Source of the DNA: Nocardioides baekrokdamisoli | GTDB lineage: Bacteria > Actinomycetota > Actinomycetes > Propionibacteriales > Nocardioidaceae | Assembly (NCBI RefSeq): GCF_003945325.1 | Contig: NZ_AP019307.1 | Span: forward strand, 496,001-560,000 | Reading direction: 5' to 3' | DNA: 64,000 bases | Shown: one piece after another, positions 59,450 to 64,000 of the stretch | Layout of the letters: every line of letters begins with the position of its first letter | Numbering within the stretch: position 1 is the first letter of the stretch | Made by a program: the position numbers and the translations under genes | The notes under the pieces: model-generated | Databases searched by the model: none | Seen by the model: the letters and a program-made list of their open reading frames with translations, nothing else | What the model was told of the DNA's origin: nothing

Positions 59450-60679
59450 ATGGGCGCACACACGCATCACCACGCTGCCGGCACGATCGAGGTCGGACGG
59501 ACCGCCCGCTTTGTCACCCTGGGACTGTTGATCGCGATCGGTCTCGCGACCGTCATCGGCGGGATCGTGCTGTGGCCCGACTCGGCCAAGGCGCCGAAGG
59601 TGTCGCATGCGGCTGCGATCGGAGCACCGGGCGTGACCTTCCCACACGGCACGGTGAAGTCGGTCCAGTCGGTCTGCCCGCTGACCGCAGTGCCCAACGG
59701 CACCGGTGGGACCACCATGGCGCCCGTCCCGTCCGCGAACTGCGGCAACATCACCGTCCTCCCCGATGGCTTGACCGCGCCGGTCACCATCAATGGCACG
59801 CCGCCTGAGGTTCTGCGAGCCGGGCTCAAGCCCGGTCAGCGGGTGCTCCTCATGAGGCAGCCGGGCGGCGGCGGGGTGCCCCCGTCGTACGCATTCCTCA
59901 ACGTCGACCGACACGTCCCCTTGCTCTTCTTGGCGATCGCCTTCGCCATCATCGTGATCGCGGTCGCCTGGTGGCGTGGAGCCATGGCGCTGGTAGGCCT
60001 GTTCATCGGCGCGGCGGTCATCCTGAAATGGATGCTGCCGGCACTGCTGCAGGGCGAATCGGGGCTGTGGGTCGCTCTGGTGGGCGCCTCGGCCATCATG
60101 CTCGTGGTGCTCTACAGCACTCACGGAGTCAGCTTGCGGACCAGTGTCGCTCTGCTGGGAACTTTCGTGGGGATCGCGATCTCGGCGATCGCGAGTGTCT
60201 GGGCGATCCACGGTGGCCAACTGACCGGCATGCCCGATGAGACGGCCCAACTCCTGTCGTCCTTTGTCCCGAGTCTGAACCTGGCCGATGTCCTGACCTG
60301 CGGCATGGTCCTGGCCGGCCTCGGCGTACTCAATGACGTGACCGTGACCCAGGCCTCGGCTGTGTGGGAACTCCGCGAGGCCGGACCGAACCTGTCCCGG
60401 ATGCGCATCTTCACCAGTGCGATGCGGATCGGACGCGATCACATCGCCTCCACCATCTACACGCTGGTGTTCGCGTATGGGAGCGCGTCCCTGGTCACCC
60501 TCACGCTGCTTCAGATCTACAGCCAGCCGATCGGAGACCTCGTCTCGACGGAGGCCATCGCGGAGGAGATCGTGCGTACGCTCGCCGCCGCGATCGGACT
60601 GGTCCTGGCCGTCCCGGTCACCACTGCGATCGCCGCCGCGATCGCCGGGCCAGCGCCCTCCCACGACACCGTGGCCTGA
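59450..60679 (+). CDS. YibE/F family membrane protein
   Basis: A 409-residue protein. A histidine-rich N-terminus (GAHTHHHAAG), one helix and an extracytoplasmic domain with a cysteine pair come first. Seven or so helices of the YibE/F domain follow (LLFLAIAFAIIVIAVAWWRG, IMLVVLYSTHGVSLRTSVALLG region, GVLNDVTVTQASAVWELR). The function is unknown; a transport or metal role has been guessed for the family. The leaderless promoter supports ATG 59450 over TTG 59441. Confidence 0.88.
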   Translation: MGAHTHHHAAGTIEVGRTARFVTLGLLIAIGLATVIGGIVLWPDSAKAPKVSHAAAIGAPGVTFPHGTVKSVQSVCPLTAVPNGTGGTTMAPVPSANCGNITVLPDGLTAPVTINGTPPEVLRAGLKPGQRVLLMRQPGGGGVPPSYAFLNVDRHVPLLFLAIAFAIIVIAVAWWRGAMALVGLFIGAAVILKWMLPALLQGESGLWVALVGASAIMLVVLYSTHGVSLRTSVALLGTFVGIAISAIASVWAIHGGQLTGMPDETAQLLSSFVPSLNLADVLTCGMVLAGLGVLNDVTVTQASAVWELREAGPNLSRMRIFTSAMRIGRDHIASTIYTLVFAYGSASLVTLTLLQIYSQPIGDLVSTEAIAEEIVRTLAAAIGLVLAVPVTTAIAAAIAGPAPSHDTVA

Positions 60680-60687
60680 TCCGGGAC

Positions 60688-60693
60688 TATCGT
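60688..60693 (+). promoter_or_regulatory. -10 element (TATCGT) of the amidase gene
   Basis: Seven bases separate it from GTG 60701. Confidence 0.5.
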
Positions 60694-60700
60694 CGGCGAG

Positions 60701-62038
60701 GTGACGAAGACCGCTGTCGAGATTGCCTCATCCGTACGCGCCGGAACCTCCTCGGCCCGAGCCGAGGCTGAGTCCGCACTGGAACGGATGGAGCGCTCGC
60801 AACCGCGGGTCAACGCCTGGCAGGTGATCCGTCGCGAGCGGGCGCTGGCGGAGGCGGATGGCGTTGACGCCCGGATCGATCGAGTGGCCCTGCCGCTGGC
60901 AGGCGTACCCATCGCGATCAAGGACAACATCCCGGTCAAGGGCGAACCGATGCGGGACGGTACCGAGGCGTCCGACCCTGCGCCCCAGGCGGCCGATCAC
61001 GAGGTCGTACGCCGCCTCCGGGCTGCTGGAGCGGTCGTTGTCGGTCTCACCCGGGTGCCCGAGCTGTGCATCTGGGGCGCGACGGACTCGACGTTCGGCA
61101 TCACCCACAACCCATGGGCGTTGGACCGTACGCCGGGTGGCTCATCGGGTGGGACCGCTGCTGCTGTGGCATCGGGCGACGTACCGATCGGGCACGGCAA
61201 CGACGGCATGGGATCGATCCGGATCCCGGCTGCCTGCTGCGGTCTGGTGGGCTTGAAGCCCGGGCTCGGTGTCGTCCCCTCGGGCCTCGGACCGACGAGT
61301 TGGAACCAGATGGCGGAGAACGGACCGCTGGCCACCACAGTCGCTGACGCTGCGTTGATGTTCTCCGTCCTCGCTGACGATCCCACCTACGCGACGATCA
61401 GCGATCCAGGGCGCCTGCGGATCGCGACCTCGATCAAGCCCCCGGCCGCTGGGACACCCGTTGCCGCTGCTTGGCAGGAGGGCGTCCGGACCACCGCAGC
61501 CCTGCTCGTCGGCGACCACCATGTCGTCGACCGTGCTCCCCGCTACCCAGCGTCCTTGATGACCACGACGGCGCTGCAACTGTGGACCACGGGTGCCGCG
61601 GACGATGCCGATCTCCTTGCTGATCCCGATGCGCTCGAACGACGGAACCGGGTGCACGTCGGGATCGGTCGCGCACTGCGCAAGCGCGGATTTCCACACG
61701 CTGGCGGCCGCAACGCCTGGCGAGCTCGGGCGACCGAATTCTTCGGGGACGTCGACGTGCTGATCACCCCGACGTTGGCCCAACCGCCGATCAAGTCCCG
61801 TGCGTGGCACCAGACCTCGTGGGCGGCGACGTTGTGGGCCAACGCCCGGTACGCACCGTTCGCGGCACCGTGGAACATGATCGGATGGCCGGCGATGACC
61901 GTGCCGGCAGGGCTCGACGCCGGCGGTCGCCCGATCGGTGTCCAGCTGGTCGGACGACCCGGCTCGGAGCCGATGCTGCTCGGTCTGGCCGCGCAGATCG
62001 AGGAACGCCAGCCCTGGGTGCGTACGGCCAACGCTTGA
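60701..62038 (+). CDS. amidase signature family enzyme
   Basis: A 445-residue Ser-Ser-Lys hydrolase. The catalytic lysine is Lys74 in VPIAIKDNIPV, the cis-serine is Ser148 in PGGSSGGTAAAVASG, and the nucleophile is Ser172 in GNDGMGSIRIPA. Spacing matches the family, though the usual GTDTGGS reads GNDGMGS. It hydrolyses amides of unknown identity. No partner glutamyl-tRNA amidotransferase genes are nearby, so a GatA role is unlikely. It ends in a strong terminator shared with sigA. Confidence 0.9.
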   Translation: MTKTAVEIASSVRAGTSSARAEAESALERMERSQPRVNAWQVIRRERALAEADGVDARIDRVALPLAGVPIAIKDNIPVKGEPMRDGTEASDPAPQAADHEVVRRLRAAGAVVVGLTRVPELCIWGATDSTFGITHNPWALDRTPGGSSGGTAAAVASGDVPIGHGNDGMGSIRIPAACCGLVGLKPGLGVVPSGLGPTSWNQMAENGPLATTVADAALMFSVLADDPTYATISDPGRLRIATSIKPPAAGTPVAAAWQEGVRTTAALLVGDHHVVDRAPRYPASLMTTTALQLWTTGAADDADLLADPDALERRNRVHVGIGRALRKRGFPHAGGRNAWRARATEFFGDVDVLITPTLAQPPIKSRAWHQTSWAATLWANARYAPFAAPWNMIGWPAMTVPAGLDAGGRPIGVQLVGRPGSEPMLLGLAAQIEERQPWVRTANA

Positions 62039-62045
62039 TAGAGCA

Positions 62046-62102
62046 AGCAGCAACGACGAAGGGCCCCGACCGGCGTGGTCGGGGCCCTTCGTCGTTGCTG
62101 CT
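62046..62102. terminator. bidirectional terminator between amidase and sigA
   Basis: A 26-bp perfect stem (62046-62071 with 62077-62102) closes a 5-base GGCGT loop. Its right arm reaches the sigA stop codon. One of the strongest hairpins in the window. Confidence 0.88.
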
Positions 62103-63307
62103 CAGTCGAGGTAGTCGCGCAGGACCTGGCTGCGGCTCGGGTGGCGCAGCTTCGACATCGTCTTGGACTCGATCTGGCGGATGCGTTCACGCGTCACGCC
62201 GTAGACCTTGCCGATCTCGTCGAGGGTCTTCGGCTGACCGTCGGTGAGACCGAAGCGCATGCTCACCACGCCGGCCTCGCGCTCCGAGAGCGTGTCGAGG
62301 ACCGCGTGCAGCTGCTCCTGGAGGAGCGTAAACGAGACGGCGTCCGCCGGCACGATGGCCTCGGAATCCTCGATCAGGTCGCCGAACTCGGAGTCGCCGT
62401 CCTCACCCAGCGGGGTGTGCAGCGAGATCGGCTCACGGCCGTACTTCTGGACCTCGATGACCTTTTCAGGGGTCATGTCGAGTTCCTTGGCCAACTCTTC
62501 GGGCGTGGGCTCACGACCGAGGTCCTGCAGCATCTGACGCTGGACGCGCGCCAGCTTGTTGATGACCTCGACCATGTGGACCGGGATGCGGATCGTACGA
62601 GCCTGGTCGGCCATGGCACGGGTGATGGCCTGACGGATCCACCAGGTGGCGTACGTGGAGAACTTGTATCCCTTGGTGTAGTCGAACTTCTCGACCGCGC
62701 GGATCAGACCGAGGTTGCCTTCCTGGATCAGGTCCAGGAAGAGCATGCCGCGGCCGGTGTAGCGCTTGGCGAGAGAGACGACGAGACGGAGGTTCGCCTC
62801 GAGAAGGTGGTTCTTCGCGCGGCGACCGTCCTCGGCGATCCACTCGAGCTCCTCGAGCGTCTTCGCCGCGATGCGACCGCCCTTGGCCAGCTTCTCGTCG
62901 GAGAAGAGGCCGGCCTCGATGCGCTTGGCGAGCTCGACCTCCATCTCGGCGTTGAGGAGCGAGACCTTGCCGATCTGCTTGAGGTAGTCCTTGACCGGGT
63001 CAGCGGTGGCACCGGCGACCATGACCTGCTGGATCGGCTCGTCGGCGTCATCGGCCGTCGAGATGACGAACGACTCCGACTCCTTCTCGTCCTCCTTGAT
63101 GGAGGGGTCGGCCGCCACGTCCTGCTCGAACTGTGCGTCAGGAATGTCCGGGAGGATCTTCTTCCCGTTGGCGTCGAACTGGGCCGGAGCGACCTCGAGG
63201 GTCACTTCGGTGATGACCTCGTCGGTCTGCACGGCGGCAGCCGGCGCGGCCGCGACCTTCTTCGCAGCGGGCTTCTTCGCGGCGGTCTTGGCAGCGCTAG
63301 TGGGCAC
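62102..63307 (-). CDS. sigA: principal RNA polymerase sigma factor (SigA/HrdB)
   Basis: Housekeeping sigma-70 factor, 401 residues. An alanine/lysine-rich N-terminus precedes region 1.2 ([22 protein letters not shown]). Region 2 has [20 protein letters not shown] and [20 protein letters not shown]. Region 3 includes [20 protein letters not shown]. Region 4 has [21 protein letters not shown] place the start at GTG 63307, seven bases after AAGAGG; GTG 63313 is too close to that site. It recognises the TTGACN/TANNNT promoters described here. Confidence 0.96.
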   Translation of the reverse strand: MPTSAAKTAAKKPAAKKVAAAPAAAVQTDEVITEVTLEVAPAQFDANGKKILPDIPDAQFEQDVAADPSIKEDEKESESFVISTADDADEPIQQVMVAGATADPVKDYLKQIGKVSLLNAEMEVELAKRIEAGLFSDEKLAKGGRIAAKTLEELEWIAEDGRRAKNHLLEANLRLVVSLAKRYTGRGMLFLDLIQEGNLGLIRAVEKFDYTKGYKFSTYATWWIRQAITRAMADQARTIRIPVHMVEVINKLARVQRQMLQDLGREPTPEELAKELDMTPEKVIEVQKYGREPISLHTPLGEDGDSEFGDLIEDSEAIVPADAVSFTLLQEQLHAVLDTLSEREAGVVSMRFGLTDGQPKTLDEIGKVYGVTRERIRQIESKTMSKLRHPSRSQVLRDYLD

Positions 63308-63439
63308 AAACACCTCTTACGAAAATCTCATTTGGGGCGCGGCCAAGCCCGGTGACGTCAAGAGCCGCTTGGACCAGTGTGCCACGTCGGCGCAACCGCC
63401 AATGCATCGGCACCCGCCGTCTCAGGCGCTGCGCTGCGA

Positions 63440-63994
63440 CTACTTGGCAGCCTTGGCTGCGGCCTTCATTTCCTGCTTGTGTTCGCGCACCTTCGCAAGC
63501 GAGTCGGCGTCGACGACGTCGGCCACGGATCGGTAGCCGTCGAGCGCGTAGTCCCCCGCGACGGCCTCCCATCCGTCGGGTCGTACGCCGGCTTGCTTGG
63601 CCAGCAGAGCAACGAAGATCCTGGCCTTCTGCGCACCGAATCCAGGCAGCGCCTGCAGCCGCTTGAGGAGTTCTTTCCCGGTGGCAGCTTCGTTCCAGAG
63701 CCGGGTCACGTCGCCGTCGTACGTGGTCTCGATGATCTGCGCCAGCGCCTGCGCCTTGGCGGCCATCGATGCGGGGAACCGGTGGATCGCCGGGGTCTGG
63801 GACGCGATCGCCTTGAACTCCTCGGGATCCATCGCGGCGATCTTCGCGGTGTCGAGGTGGCCCAGGCGTCCCAGCAGCTTGTGACCGCCGCGGAAGGCGT
63901 GCTCCATCCAGTACTGCTGGTCCAGCTGCATGCCCAGGATCACCGCGAACGGATAGTCGTTGAGAACCTTGTCGGCCTCGTCCAGGCCGGTCAT
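63440..63994 (-). CDS. HhH-GPD base-excision DNA repair protein (possibly truncated at 5' end)
   Basis: A helix-hairpin-helix glycosylase-like protein of about 184 visible residues. AVILGMQLDQQYWMEHAFRG is near the N-terminus, the hairpin is LLKRLQALPGFGAQKARIFV, and DGYRSVADVVDADSL follows. It lacks the four-cysteine iron-sulfur cluster of endonuclease III, as in the uncharacterised actinobacterial subgroup. ATG 63994 is only seven bases from the window end, and the true start may lie outside. Confidence 0.85.
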   Translation of the reverse strand: MTGLDEADKVLNDYPFAVILGMQLDQQYWMEHAFRGGHKLLGRLGHLDTAKIAAMDPEEFKAIASQTPAIHRFPASMAAKAQALAQIIETTYDGDVTRLWNEAATGKELLKRLQALPGFGAQKARIFVALLAKQAGVRPDGWEAVAGDYALDGYRSVADVVDADSLAKVREHKQEMKAAAKAAK

Positions 63995-64000
63995 CGAGTA

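Overview
The window is high-GC DNA with dense gene packing, 4-base start/stop overlaps and many GTG starts. It is typical of an actinobacterium and best fits a Nocardioides/Aeromicrobium-like member of the Nocardioidaceae. Supporting markers are SepH, an HrdB-type principal sigma factor next to a DUF7455 gene and parE, an LprG-like lipoprotein paired with an MFS pump, mycothiol-type DinB proteins, and many leaderless promoters (TANNNT 6-7 bases before the start codon). The genus call is an inference; no rRNA is present.

Layout. 0-7 kb: the 5' part of thrS, a cytochrome P450, an MFS transporter with a LysR regulator, and a flavin-dependent lactone/alditol oxidase coupled to a PLP amino-acid aldolase/deaminase. 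7-11.4 kb: small stress or detoxification genes (DinB, DUF4304, an ArsR-SRPBCC-DinB operon, a PadR-membrane protein pair, another SRPBCC). 11.4-18.8 kb: tRNA-Val(CAC), sepH, a lipoprotein, an alkaline-phosphatase-superfamily enzyme with a DUF5998 partner, nitroreductase with a CopD-like membrane protein, and a GNAT/NDP-forming acyl-CoA synthetase fusion. 19-26 kb: parC, the lprG/MFS pair, beta-carbonic anhydrase, DUF1697, a small membrane protein and a histidine phosphatase.

26.3-48.8 kb is an almost complete oxygen-dependent cobalamin cluster with four cobalamin riboswitches. Unit I (+) is riboswitch-cobN-cobF-cobQ-cobK-cobU. Unit II (-) is riboswitch-chelatase-cobO-cobB/C-cobS-cobD-CbiX/ferredoxin, followed by an internal riboswitch and cbtB-cbtA. 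cobL (+) is alone and divergent from unit II. Unit III (-) is riboswitch-cobG-cobH-cobIJ-cobM-alpha/beta hydrolase. cobA and cobT were not seen. Three of these genes (cobG and two places in the cobB/C fusion) carry an unusual family of 22-base tandem repeats inside the reading frame, and the chelatase carries a duplicated palindrome.

48.8-50.5 kb is an ABC-F protein. 50.5-54.1 kb is an accessory island of short orphan genes on both strands, several apparently with their own leaderless promoter. They are interspersed with a motif (TCTGCCGC) that always points the same way. A 33-base exact repeat links the island to the orphan DUF4304 gene at 7.7 kb. 54-64 kb returns to core genes: a lipoprotein, DUF4184 membrane protein, parE, DUF7455, an EamA permease, YibE/F protein, amidase, sigA and an HhH-GPD DNA repair protein running to the edge.

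Three genes (LysR, parE, EamA) have no ATG/GTG/TTG where the family alignment demands a start and appear to use CTG or ATC.
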